Shown here piece after piece: positions 37,001 to 48,780 of a stretch of DNA of 64,000 bases. Made by a program: the position numbers and the translations under genes. The DNA is taken from contig DF237297.1 of NCBI GenBank assembly GCA_000708835.1, forward strand, positions 16,791-80,790. The letters are read 5' to 3'. The notes beneath the pieces are model-generated. The model saw only the letters and a program-made list of their open reading frames with translations, ran no database searches and was not told where the DNA came from. Position 1 is the stretch's first letter. Each line of letters begins with the position of its first letter. Source of the DNA: Klebsormidium nitens (lineage: Eukaryota; Streptophyta; Klebsormidiophyceae; Klebsormidiales; Klebsormidiaceae).

Positions 37001-37410
37001 GAAGGGTGGGCGGTAAGGGAAAGAAGAAGAAGAAAGGCAAACATGTACGCAAACCGCCGGGGGAGGTTGAAGTGGTTGAAGAATTGGTGGTTCGGTTAGA
37101 TCAGGAGGCTGCTGATGGCGGGCTTGGCAAAGAAGGGGCTGACGCAAGCGCTTTGTCGCTGGATGGTGCTGTTAGCGAGAGAGGATCAGGGGAACATGCT
37201 GATGGGCGCAAGGGCAGGGATGGGGAAAAGGGACGCGAAGAACAGGGGGAGAAACAGGGAGTTCCCAATGGGGCCGGCAGAAAGTTCAGAGTGCCGCGCG
37301 AGTTGCAAGCGCTGCAGGCTGCCCCGGGGACTGGTGCACCGGCAGACGGGAGCAAGGGTGCAAAGGCCTTTGCCGGCTTTTTGTCGAGTACTAGACAGAG
37401 GGTGCGCTAG
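25046..37410 (+). CDS. IDM1-like PHD-finger/GNAT acetyltransferase with a giant basic AT-hook tail
   Basis: Fifteen exons: 25046-25213, 25395-25472, 25672-26376, 26523-26582 (3' edge uncertain), 26734-27993, 28395-28463, 28700-28979, 29347-29573, 29862-30157, 30642-30888, 31488-31766, 32592-32807, 33284-33424, 33886-34156, 34577-37410; about 2376 aa. Order: acidic/Gly-rich N-terminus; a CxxC...HxC zinc knuckle (CKRCGQIKKGHKC, near 580); a first Tify-like/TPL-binding unit (VICDCEKCKGN ... FEKHAGSVARHPSDYIFLDD); PHD1 (CSACGEEGNVLRCSSC ... YHAECV ... WTCPRC, near 855-895); a second Tify-like unit (GIVCGCC ... FEQHAG); PHD2 (CAECGDGGNLILCDGC ... WFCGSC, near 1025-1070); an extended PHD3 (CILCRMQDFS ... 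FHVGCLREHG ... WFCGGEC); a GNAT fold near 1225-1345 (FGNKLAEMPLVATS, the acetyl-CoA turn RRQGHCR, FGFNKM). This is the plant IDM1 architecture: chromatin readers coupled to a histone acetyltransferase linked in Arabidopsis to active DNA demethylation. The last exon adds 945 residues, Lys/Arg/Glu/Gly-rich, with tandem AT-hooks (KRKRGRPPGSGK, KSKRGRPRK). Nuclear location is inferred. Exon 4 is the least certain. Confidence 0.92.
30411..30651 (+). repeat. Decayed tandem copy of the exon-10 acceptor region (IDM1-like gene)
   Basis: Upstream of the real acceptor (CAGGCTGAGC at 30639) the same CAGGCTGAGC with a T-run before it occurs at 30507, 132 bp earlier. The intron text before each also recurs: CTCCTTTTCG at 30411 and 30542, 131 bp apart. 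The upstream exon-like stretch (GCTGAGCAGCGTCTCC against GCTGAGCGCCGTCCCG) soon decays. It is a duplicated intron-exon junction with a still intact AG. Confidence 0.75.
30980..30996 (+). repeat. Copy of the exon-10 3' end inside the next intron
   Basis: Seventeen bases, ATCATCCTCTGCGACCA, repeat the end of exon 10 (30871-30887) exactly, 109 bp downstream. The donor GT is not conserved at the copy (CATGTG instead of CAGGTA). Confidence 0.7.
32303..32490 (+). repeat. Two decayed copies of the exon-12 5' end (IDM1-like gene)
   Basis: The start of exon 12 (32592 onward, CGGTGCTTCGACCCGATCAT) recurs at about 32303-32352 and 32458-32484. The first copy matches through GGCGAGGACCTGCT with many substitutions (AACCCAATCATTGAC against GACCCGATCATCGAC); the second matches GACCCGATCATCGA exactly and then stops. 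Anchor bases 32316, 32467 and 32601 give spacings of 151 and 134 bp. Confidence 0.8.
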
Positions 37411-38641
37411 CCTATCCTGCCAGTTGAAGGATTGCTTGGTAAAGAACAGTGGCAGCATTGATGCTTCCAAAGATACACGAAGTGCCAGCGTTTAAAACCG
37501 GATGTCAAGACGAATGACTTCGACCTTGGCAGGAGTTCTTGTAGTCCGCTTGAAATAAAGCGACAGCCGAGGTCTGCACACGACCTTGAGTGCAAGCTCG
37601 AGTGTTCGCTGTGATCACGCTTTTGATGTGAAGGGATTTCGAAACCAGTCACCCATCAGTATTACTAACTTGTGCGGGCCAATATCATGCATGTACCTAG
37701 CTCTGACAATAATTCATGCCGGGATAACGCAGGCCAAAGAATGTTGACTTATATTCAGCCGCGCCAGCTAAATATACAGCTAGAGAAAGCCAATATGGCA
37801 ATGAGACGCTGACCGTGGCCGCACCGCGCACCATGTTATATCCGTGTGAGGCCGGCATGCGCCGATCAGTGTTCGAGCCATGATGTATCATTATACATAC
37901 GTATACTGCAACATGAGATGCAGTCACTGCCTGGGCCATCAGATGGCATCAGTGCGTATACGCTTGAATTAAAAATCTATGCACGCATTCGAGATATATC
38001 GAGCTAGCCCCTGCCGGCGGCCATGCATATATATGCACGTTCAATAACTCATGGCCAAATTTGTGCAATTCAATATGCGTTAAGCCTGATCTACATAATT
38101 CATGCATATTGCAAATATCACACAATCATTCAATGAGTCCCGATGCTATATCGGCACGGTCCGATCGTAATTAACTATAGTGACGGCGTACTAAAGCCTG
38201 GCCGCGCCACAAACTTTGCCAGACAGACATGCGATTAATTGGCAGTATAGCACGAACGTTGAGAAACTACTCAGGCCATGCAGATCTTACCTGCATGATC
38301 TGCAATTGCACATGCTGAGTATCAGCTGGTACAATTCAGACTGAAACTCCCCGGAAGTAGTCAATAGTACACTCCGTCTCTTTACAAAAGTGCGCCGTGC
38401 AAGGTACATAATTCGAGTGCCCTTTCCTGTCTGAAAAGCTTGTCTTATTCCACTGCTGAGTCCATTCCCCGTCCATTCTATCAACTGCAACTAACGGTAT
38501 CATCCAAACACAAGGCTCTTGCATTGATGCTCGCTAGACATCAACACTGGTGTAACGTTTGCCGTAAGCACGGTCCGCAGAAGTACGACGTGCAGCCTCA
38601 CCAGCCCTACTTCCTCAAGTATAGTACAGTAAATGTCGACC
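37411..38641. other. Convergent spacer with palindrome-rich AT island (about 37680-38290)
   Basis: 3' ends of the IDM1-like and F-box genes. From about 37680 the DNA is rich in ATCATGCATG, GCATATATATGC, AATTC/GAATT and CATG words and poor in long reading frames. No gene was recognised. Confidence 0.6.
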
Positions 38642-39985
38642 CTATGACTCGTCCTCCAGATATTCCACATTCGGGAAGACTGCCTCCAGCGTGCTCTTCT
38701 CCCAGCCCCTCAGCGGCCAGAGAGGCCTCACCTGAAACTGCCGCAGCGCAGGGCAGGCCCTCGCTAGTGCTGCCCCCTTCTCTAGACTGCTGGGCTGCCA
38801 TAACTCGACCGACAGGTGGCGCACCAGGGGCAGCTGAGCCCCGCCCCACAGGAAGCGGCCTTCCCCCCCGGCATTCGGCAGCGAGTCCAGCAACCGCGCA
38901 CTGATCTCCAAGCTTTCAAGCGCCGGCGCAGACGCGAGTGCTTGCAGGAACCCCTGTAGTGAGGGTGCTCCAACTACGTCCCCATGCCCTGTGAACAGAA
39001 GCTGCAGACAGATGAGGTCTTGCTTGACAAATGACAGCTGGTGCTCAAAGTAACGCCAGCGCCACCAGTCGTGGGACTCAATTGTGAGGTGCTTGATGCT
39101 GCGGGGGGCTTGCGAGATGGCCCCGTTGAAACCGCTGAAGATGCACAGGTGTTCGAGGCGCGGCGCCTCTAGGTGTGTGGCACCCATCCCTGTCGAACTG
39201 CTGAGAAAGAGGCGGAGGCAGGCCAGGCTGGCGGCGCGCACGGTGCAACTAGAGATGGTGCAGCGCACGCCCGAGATGTCCACCTCGAACAGGGAGTTGG
39301 AGAAGATGACAGGTGCGCGAAGCTGGCTTACGCCTGATAGAACTAGAGTTTCTAGCCGGGGGAAGGCTTCCTGCAGGCGCACCAGGAACTCATCTCGCAG
39401 GTCGCGCCCGCACGCGGTGAGGGTCAGGTGGAGAAGGCTGGGGGCGGGGGGGATGGGCGGCGGGCGACTCCAAAGCGGTTCAACCATGTCCGTCCAGGGG
39501 GTGAGGGCCAGGCTGCGCGCGCTGCTGCCGTAGCCCACGTCAATGGAACAGCTCTCCAGGCAGGGCAGGCCGTCGTGCAAGAACGGCAGGAAGACAACGA
39601 GCGGGACGGGGAACTGCACCAGATGAAGCACGCGTGCATGGTCCTTGGCCGGCAGGAGCGCTGCCTTGAGGGCCTCAAAGCCTTCCGGTGTGAAGCGCCC
39701 GGCGGTGCTGCTGGTCCAAGTCCCATCGACGTCGAACCGCAATTGCAGGATTGTGGCCCCACATGGCGCATTGCGTAGAGCGGCCCCGAGCTTAGGGACC
39801 GCGTTCTGCTGGGTGCAGTCCCAATTGAGAGCGTAGCGAGCGGTGATGCGGCGCCAGTCCTTGCACACGAGAAGCAGATTGCGAAAGCTGCTCCGGGCGC
39901 TGCTGCGCAGGACCTTGCCGAGGATAAGGTCCAACAGGTTGTCTTCTAGGGAGGCTATCCAGCAAACGCTTCCGGGGGACTCCAT
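38642..39985 (-). CDS. F-box protein with leucine-rich C-terminal region
   Basis: One uninterrupted frame of 447 aa, unusual here because nearly all other genes are intron-rich. The chosen start gives MESPGSVCWIASLEDNLLDL followed by ILGKVLRSS...LLLVCKDWRRIT, an F-box with the typical L-x-D-x-L-L...V-C-K-x-W-R pattern at residues 10-55; F-boxes sit at the very N-terminus in most plant members. The remainder has irregular leucine-rich stretches (LLHLTLTACGRDLRDEFL, LETLVLSGVSQLRAP, LEHLCIFSGFNG, IKHLTIESHDWW, LESLEISARLLDSLP), so it probably serves as the substrate adaptor of an SCF ubiquitin ligase. The target is unknown. The frame stays open upstream to another ATG at 40174, but the extra 63 residues look like translated leader. 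Its 3' end faces the IDM1-like gene. Confidence 0.8.
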   Translation of the reverse strand: MESPGSVCWIASLEDNLLDLILGKVLRSSARSSFRNLLLVCKDWRRITARYALNWDCTQQNAVPKLGAALRNAPCGATILQLRFDVDGTWTSSTAGRFTPEGFEALKAALLPAKDHARVLHLVQFPVPLVVFLPFLHDGLPCLESCSIDVGYGSSARSLALTPWTDMVEPLWSRPPPIPPAPSLLHLTLTACGRDLRDEFLVRLQEAFPRLETLVLSGVSQLRAPVIFSNSLFEVDISGVRCTISSCTVRAASLACLRLFLSSSTGMGATHLEAPRLEHLCIFSGFNGAISQAPRSIKHLTIESHDWWRWRYFEHQLSFVKQDLICLQLLFTGHGDVVGAPSLQGFLQALASAPALESLEISARLLDSLPNAGGEGRFLWGGAQLPLVRHLSVELWQPSSLEKGAALARACPALRQFQVRPLWPLRGWEKSTLEAVFPNVEYLEDES

Positions 39986-42900
39986 GTTTTCACAGAGGAG
40001 GGCCGCAACATGACGGGCTAGACTCTCCTTTCCCCCGCAACTGCAAATCCTTTTCTGTTGAACGTCCTCCCTATGCTCGTCCTGCAAAATCCTCTGCCTG
40101 GCTTCTCGTCGGCAGTGGATTCTCGTTGACTGTCTTCTAAAACTCAGAAGAGAGAATGCCCACCAGCTCGTCATCCATCATCATGTGTCCATGGAGCCGG
40201 CGCACATGAGCATACCATTGAGCAATGTAGCATTGGTGAACAACCGTCGCGTTACCTAGCTTGAAGGTACCCAGAATGGTACGTACCTTCTTGCCACCTC
40301 TATGCAGTTCCGCCCTTTGATTGGTCGAACTCAGTTCCATGTTTACCATGTGCACCATGTGGACAAGTCGAGGCCCAGGGTTGCCTTAATTTGACAGGCT
40401 TTGTGCTGGTGCCAGATCACTTGCAGAAGGACTCGGGCCATGAAGCAATGCACGCGGAACGCCGGATCTCGGAATTGGTTTCTTGTATCCCGCATTGGCT
40501 ACAGCTATCACGTGGCTAATGATTTTCTGGGCAAACTTGAAACCGTCGATGAATTGATATTGGACCGTACAGATTGCTTGGACACTTGAAATGGTTCGCC
40601 CGTCCGAAAGGCTCCCTAAAACTGTCCCAATGGTGGACCTTCTTTTTGGCAATGCCAGCAAACGCATCAGGCGTGGCATTGCCTTGTATTACCCCTGTAC
40701 GTCCTCTCCCGTTTCCGCCTCCAGAATCCATTGCCGGTCAACATTAAAATTTCAACGACAGTCTGAAGTGAAGTTCTCAAAGTTGTAACTCAGTATCTTT
40801 AAACGAATCAGGAGCCTGAAAAGTTGCTACCAATTCCAAAAGTTCTACGATGGCCTGTACGGTTGCACCGGGTACCCTACCGGGCTCGATTATAGCCCCA
40901 GCTGTGCCCGGCGGAAGAAAGAATCTTTGGGCCACCGCGACGGGACCGCGACATCATTTTGTACCGGGCGTCGTCGTACGGCATTCATTTCCGCATCTAG
41001 AGTGGGACGAATCTCAAATAAGCGAGGGAGCTGCGCATTGCCATTTTTCGCGATTGATAAATCGCCCCCAGAACTTGTCAGCCTCTCCACCAGCATGGCT
41101 GCCGCATGAGGCAAGACAGCTTCCGGAAGGCATTGTCTTTGCTTTCATGGGGCTACATTTCTGCTCAGGGCCCTATGGGAAGCATCCTTGCAGATTTTAA
41201 TGGCCGGTTTCTGCATTCTTCGTCTCAGCAGAAGGTTGTAAAGTGTGGTGAAACTTTTCGGGAGGAAGGTGAAAGACATTTGAAGTGACAAGCTGCATTC
41301 GCGGAAACATGTTCTCAGCTCGTTCTCAGGCATAGAACAAAGGTGCAATGTGGTTTTGAATGCATCCTGAGAGGAATCAAGACTTTCGCAGACTAGAATG
41401 CCACAATGTTTGCCCTGTAGACCGGAATTTAGGCTGTCCGAAAGCTGAACATGAGCTCCCTAAGGAGAGCTCATTGATTTTTGCGTATGTGACAGGAGAC
41501 AATGCAGCTTATAAATGCTTTCTCGCAGGAAGGCATTTTCATTTGCCAAACGAGCAGAACGGATCCTGCAAACGAAAGTTGGGAGTTGGAATCCCCATGA
41601 CGAGCTGCACATTGCAGTGCTCATGCTCTCCCTCTCTACAGAGAGTACAGAGCTGCCAGCCATGGCGAGCTACTAAGCTACTCTTAGCTGGCTGAGCCGG
41701 GTTCAGCTCACAATCCGTCGATCCAAGTGTCGATGGTACCGACGGTCCAAAGTTGAAGTTGAAGTTCCACTCGATCGCGTCTGGCCGCTCGATGACAAAG
41801 TGAGCTGATCGGACGGCAGCGGGATAAAGGAACGGAAGTTCCCAGCCTTTTCAAGATCCGGCGTTCCGCGTGAATGAAGGTCATACCGTAACCTGTGTCA
41901 CTACCCCGTCACTACTACAGATGCCTACAAGGCCTATCCTGGACTCGGAGGTCGCAGAGTCGCGGTGAAAGTCGCGGACGAAAGTCGCGGAAAGTCGCGG
42001 AAAGTCGCGCAACGTCGCGGTGCATTGCAAGCATCTAAACACAAAACTTGCTTGAAAACATGTTTAACCTAAAGCTTAGTAAGGTTTTGGTGAAAGTCGC
42101 AAAGATCGCGAAACAAAGTCGCGGAGCAGTCGCGTAAAGTCGCGAAGAATCGCAGAAAGTCGCGCAACGTCGCGGGCAACTCTGGCAACCTCCGGGTCCA
42201 GGATAGGCCTCCTACAGCTAGATGAACTGCAAGCAGCCTCCTATTTCTCCGCTGACAAGCCAGAGCCAGGCATCCGATATTCTAAGACGACGGATTGAAG
42301 CATGCGAGCAAACAGAATAAACTAAAGTAAACACAGTACGGTCGAAGGCATAAATTAAAACAGTAGATCACCGTTTTGAAGCCCACTGAGCAGAGGAGCA
42401 GGCTTAGATCGGTCCCCTTAGAGTCCGACCTCTTAGAGTCAAGGCCCACTGAGCTCTGCTCAAATACGTAGTGACGTATGTAGCACGTTTGCCATGTCCC
42501 TGCAGTGTTCGCATATACGAGCTCAGCTTGAGGACTCAGCCCGCTTCCTTTCTTTGGGTTGTTGCCTGCATTTGGGATCCAATTTGCTGTTTCTGATTAG
42601 TTTGCAGCCAAAGAATCTGGGGACGGAATGTTCACTGGTGAATTTGTGACGTTCTACACTGGGACTGGAGAGACCGTGACCGTAGTCGGGCCGTAGTCTA
42701 GGAGCTGTTACAGTGTGGCGGCATGCATACGGCCGGAGGAAAGAACGAAAATGCTAAGTTGGCCAGCACAAGTCAGCTGCGCTGTCGGGGCGCCCCCAAA
42801 GCTAGTTCAACGTAACTGACGTACCCAGCAAGGACTCGGACCCCTAGCCACATCCAATTTTGAACTTCGGGATGCATGCACCTTTATCTCAAGTATGGTA

Positions 42901-43870
42901 AGCTCTGAGCGAGCTTCTGGCAGCTAAGGCCGCAAGGTAGTATCTCATCATCTAGTTGTCGAAAAACGGAAATGCGGAAAACGGCTCTCCCGCACGTCAA
43001 TGATTCTATAGAGCTTGACAAGCGTACCGTACCTAGTACACTTTGCTATATGGGCTCCCGGTCCAGTACGCATGCATGAACTTGGTAGCGTATGATTCTG
43101 CAATTGGACAATTCGTGGAACGTTATCATATATCTAGACGGTGCTAGTAGGCTTAGTAGCGACTATTCACGTCGTCATATGATCATCATGCGCATCAATT
43201 GTTGCACACCGGCTATTGCATAGTGTATGGACGGACGGTGCAGGCCGGGCAAACATTGTGAAGAGCTAGTTCATTGAAGACAGTTGCGCTGCGACAAAGT
43301 CAGACCTAGCTCGAGCTAAACTGCGGTCTTCATTGCCAGCACTACTGAGAAATCATGATGATGCCACGGAGATACGAATATTGAGGTCACTAGACGGGCT
43401 GCACTGATGCGCATGCATGTGAGCTAGTTCTTCTGGCACTGAACTATAGACGATATTTTCAACAGATGCATCGAGTGACCTCGCCGGGCTGTTGCATGAC
43501 AGCACTTGTGGAACGCCGGCTTTCATTCGCAATGACATCCGAAACCTCAGCATTTATATCCATCGCATGTACTTTGCCATTGGGACACCGGCAGATCATA
43601 CAAGCTCAGCGGCTGGCTCACTTTGCCTTTTGTCAGCGCCGCGCTCGCAGTCCAAGCGGATGTGGTTAAACAGCACAACGACATGCCTGACTGCCATGAC
43701 GGCTGTGGTCTGGTTTGGACTTCACCTAGATCGGGCATCAGCCAGAGCGGCGCCCATTCAGAGCACAATATCAGCTATCTAAGGTCGAGAAGCGTGTACA
43801 ACGTATGTTTAATGGTCCGCCGGGCGTAATAAGATGGCAGATAGAAACAGATCCGTCGTTGCCCAGAGGA
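39986..43870. other. Long gene-free spacer between F-box and Ub-NEDD8 genes
   Basis: 3.9 kb without a supported gene. Open frames near 40850-41200 (plus), 40890-41114 (minus) and 41360-41695 (plus) show no domain and no splice partners. It contains the transposon-like element at 41930-42210 and a palindrome-rich island at about 42880-43470 next to the 3' end of the Ub-NEDD8 gene. This is the only head-to-tail junction in the window. Confidence 0.5.
41930..42210. mobile_element. 281-bp MITE-like element filled with AAGTCGCG tandem repeats
   Basis: The ends are 23-bp inverted repeats with one mismatch (41930-41952 and 42188-42210; each begins AGGCCTATCCTGGAC). Both sides are flanked by the 6-bp direct repeat CCTACA (41924-41929 and 42211-42216). 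Inside are two blocks of a degenerate AAGTCGCG unit (about 41966-42020 and 42092-42172), both ending GAAAGTCGCGCAACGTCGCG, separated by an AT-richer segment. No coding capacity. Superfamily not recognised. Confidence 0.8.
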
Positions 43871-46316
<2,446 letters not shown>

Positions 46317-48221
46317 ATGCCTGCCACTTCCGCAGTGGTTGAGCGCTTGTCTGTCCCTGCGGCGCTGGAGAAGGAAACTCTCCATCACCTTCCATGTTCC
46401 ATTGGATACAATGGGCCCGCCAATGTACACAGCTTCTTCCAACCAAAAAGTACAGGTGAGCTGTTGCTTGAAACCATCCCTTTCAGGGCTCACTACAACA
46501 GCTGGAAAGGGAAGCAAATAACCATGGCTGGGCAGCATTAAGCTAATCATAAGCCACATAATGAATATAAGTGGCAGACCTGCTTACTGGCTTCGATTTG
46601 ATCACTCCATCATCTGGAGTGCCTTTACTGGTCCTGACGCAGTCATGTCTGGTGTATTCATGCCACGTTCTAAAAGTGCTTGGGAAGACCAGCAGCCCAA
46701 GAGGTAGTAAGTAGTACCTCCTTTGCTGTTGTCAACCTCCATCACTAAGTGAACCAGTCTTGTTGCAAGTTTATGAGAGTAATATGTCCAGACAAAGTTT
46801 GCGGAAGAGCAAGCTAACGTCTGTAAACCATGGTGACTTCTCATCTCAAGAATGAACGTTGTGCTGTCATCAGGGTCCACCTTTGATGGGGTGACGATTG
46901 TGGAAGCAGCCTTTCGAGGACGGAAGTTGCTTGGGGCTACTGTAGACATTCCGGCAGGTTATCAAGGTGAGTTCTTTTCTAAACCAGTGCAGGAACCAGG
47001 CTCCTGTGCCTAGAAGCCCACCAGCCCGTAGATTCAGCGCCAGGCCTTGACTCCGCTGCCCCATAGTACTGGATTCGGGGTTGCAAAAGATTTACAGTCT
47101 TCATTGAGAGTTGAGAATGGGCAATGAGGATGTCGACCGCACTCGCATGCGGTGGTGTAAAGCAGTGCGGGACATCAGGGATCACAGCCTGTTAGAGATT
47201 CAGGTCATTGTTCTTGAAAAGGAGGGCTTGAAAATCTTTGTCTGCAATCTATGTAGGACTGGTTCTGGCCAAGCGTCCACTGGACGCATCACATGAGAAG
47301 GAGGGTGAGGCCATCCAGGAATGGACGGCGGAGGCAACCTTCAGCGCTCTCAGCTACTGGAAGCATGACACCACACCAAGCTCCGCCGATGGTGTCAGGC
47401 GCTGTTTCGGGTGGTTGCAGTTGGCAGATCTGGTGAGCAGGACGGCCAAAGTATACCAGGCTGCCTGGTGCAGCCGCTTCAGACAGTTTCACCCTTGTCT
47501 TGTGGGAGGCTCTACGAGCTATTGGAGAAGGGATCTAAATGCCGAGCTGAAGGAGCAAAGCAGTAACTTCGATATGATGTAGGAGCAAAGCAGTAACTTC
47601 CAGTGCATGACTTCTTTTTTGTCGTCACCTTCTCACCTGATTGAAAACCTGAGAAGGTCTCAAATGTTTGCAAATTCAGTTGCTTGCTTGGGAAGCATAT
47701 ACTATGATATAGGCCATAGGCATCTCGATTTCTTTGTCGAAGGAAGTTCATTTTCGAGGTTCAACTCGAAAACCTCCTTTGCACCATCGCTACAGATTCA
47801 TTCACCGGTGGATGGGGCCACGCATATGCAGATGCTACAGAAGATCACTGCAAGTGAGTATTGGATCGGGACTCCCATCGCCAAAGCAATTTCGAGACAT
47901 GCTTGGAATGTCAGAAGCGACTAGTTTTGCAAGCTTCTTTAACCTCTCGTACTAAACAATGCTCTCTATGTGTTCCATCATGACGTCCTAGTTGCTGAGG
48001 AGAACACGTCTCCTGATTCGACGGAGTTTCGGCGCAACTATCGTGATCACACATTGGGCTTGTTGGATCAAGAAAGAGGACGGAATTTTTTTTTCACATT
48101 ATTCTGTAGGACTGGAATCATTTAGCCGCCCTCATAGATCTTCTACTGAAGCATCGACCGTTCGTTTCTCTTTGCAGGTGATAGCAGGCCAGGGTCGAAA
48201 CGCAAGTTGCCAGCTGCTTGA
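46317..48221 (+). CDS. RNASEH2C: Ribonuclease H2 subunit C
   Basis: Five exons: 46317-46455, 46874-46966, 47257-47432, 47796-47853, 48178-48221; 169 aa, close to the human subunit. RNASEH2C is the non-catalytic scaffold that, with subunit B, carries catalytic subunit A and lets RNase H2 remove ribonucleotides and RNA-DNA hybrids in the nucleus. The family signature is plain: HHLPCSIGYNGPANVHSFFQ near 22-41, then AAFRGRKLLGATVDIPAGYQ followed by GLVLAKRP, then FGWLQLADL joined to IHSPVDG, the conserved (H/D)-x-P-V end. The last exon, preceded by a strong pyrimidine tract, adds DSRPGSKRKLPAA, a basic tail that could aid nuclear import. If the last donor (47854) is not used, the frame runs to a stop at 47924 instead. 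The last exon is therefore the least certain part. Confidence 0.92.
47551..47600. repeat. 20-bp perfect direct repeat, 30-bp period
   Basis: AGGAGCAAAGCAGTAACTTC occurs at 47551-47570 and 47581-47600 in intron 3 of RNASEH2C, with a 10-bp spacer. Confidence 0.9.
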
Positions 48222-48780
48222 GATGCTGTTCTTGCACCCACTACACTCGTTCAGTGCGTCTGCATTGAACCACCGTCGTACAGATTTGGCCTCGTATGAA
48301 TAACGATTACGGGTCACATGGTCATTTATCCCCACCTCACATATCATGCATTGGAAGCTTCGATCGTGCAGCCGGCGGGGCGCGCATATATGAACAACTT
48401 GACATGATATGGTCAAATCAAGCTAGTTGCGCATATAGTCTTTTGATGCACAATTAGGTTTTGCCGCTGCTCAGAGTCCGACCTGGCTCATTGATCAAGT
48501 CGTATACAATCCGATGAACGTTCCCTGCATGGCCGCCAAAATATCTTCAACCACTGCATGATCATTTAACAACACCGGTAGCTTCGTGTTACTGTATCCT
48601 CCATGCAGGCAGCGTGCGCATGTTGAGAGCCTAGCACAATACCCTCCAGAAAGTCGCTCATTGACCAGGACAGATTGAAGATGACTGCGCAGTTCATTAC
48701 TTGGAAAAGTCCGTGGTAGAGGTATTCCTCAATTGAAGACACATTTACTGAGTGAAAATACCGAGAAGCATTCGCTCCGT
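48222..48780. other. Convergent spacer with small palindrome-rich island (about 48300-48560)
   Basis: 3' ends of RNASEH2C and EMC8/9. Words such as GCGCGCATATATG, CATGATATGG, ATCATGCAT and TGATCA cluster here. No gene was recognised. Confidence 0.55.

Noticed and set aside
39986-40174. Upstream ATG extending the F-box protein by 63 residues
   Set aside because: The extension is Arg/Cys/His-rich without domain features; the F-box starts about ten residues after the chosen ATG, as is usual.
40850-41695. Possible gene between the F-box and Ub-NEDD8 genes
   Set aside because: Several short frames on both strands but no conserved motif, no consistent splice sites and no start with a typical leader.
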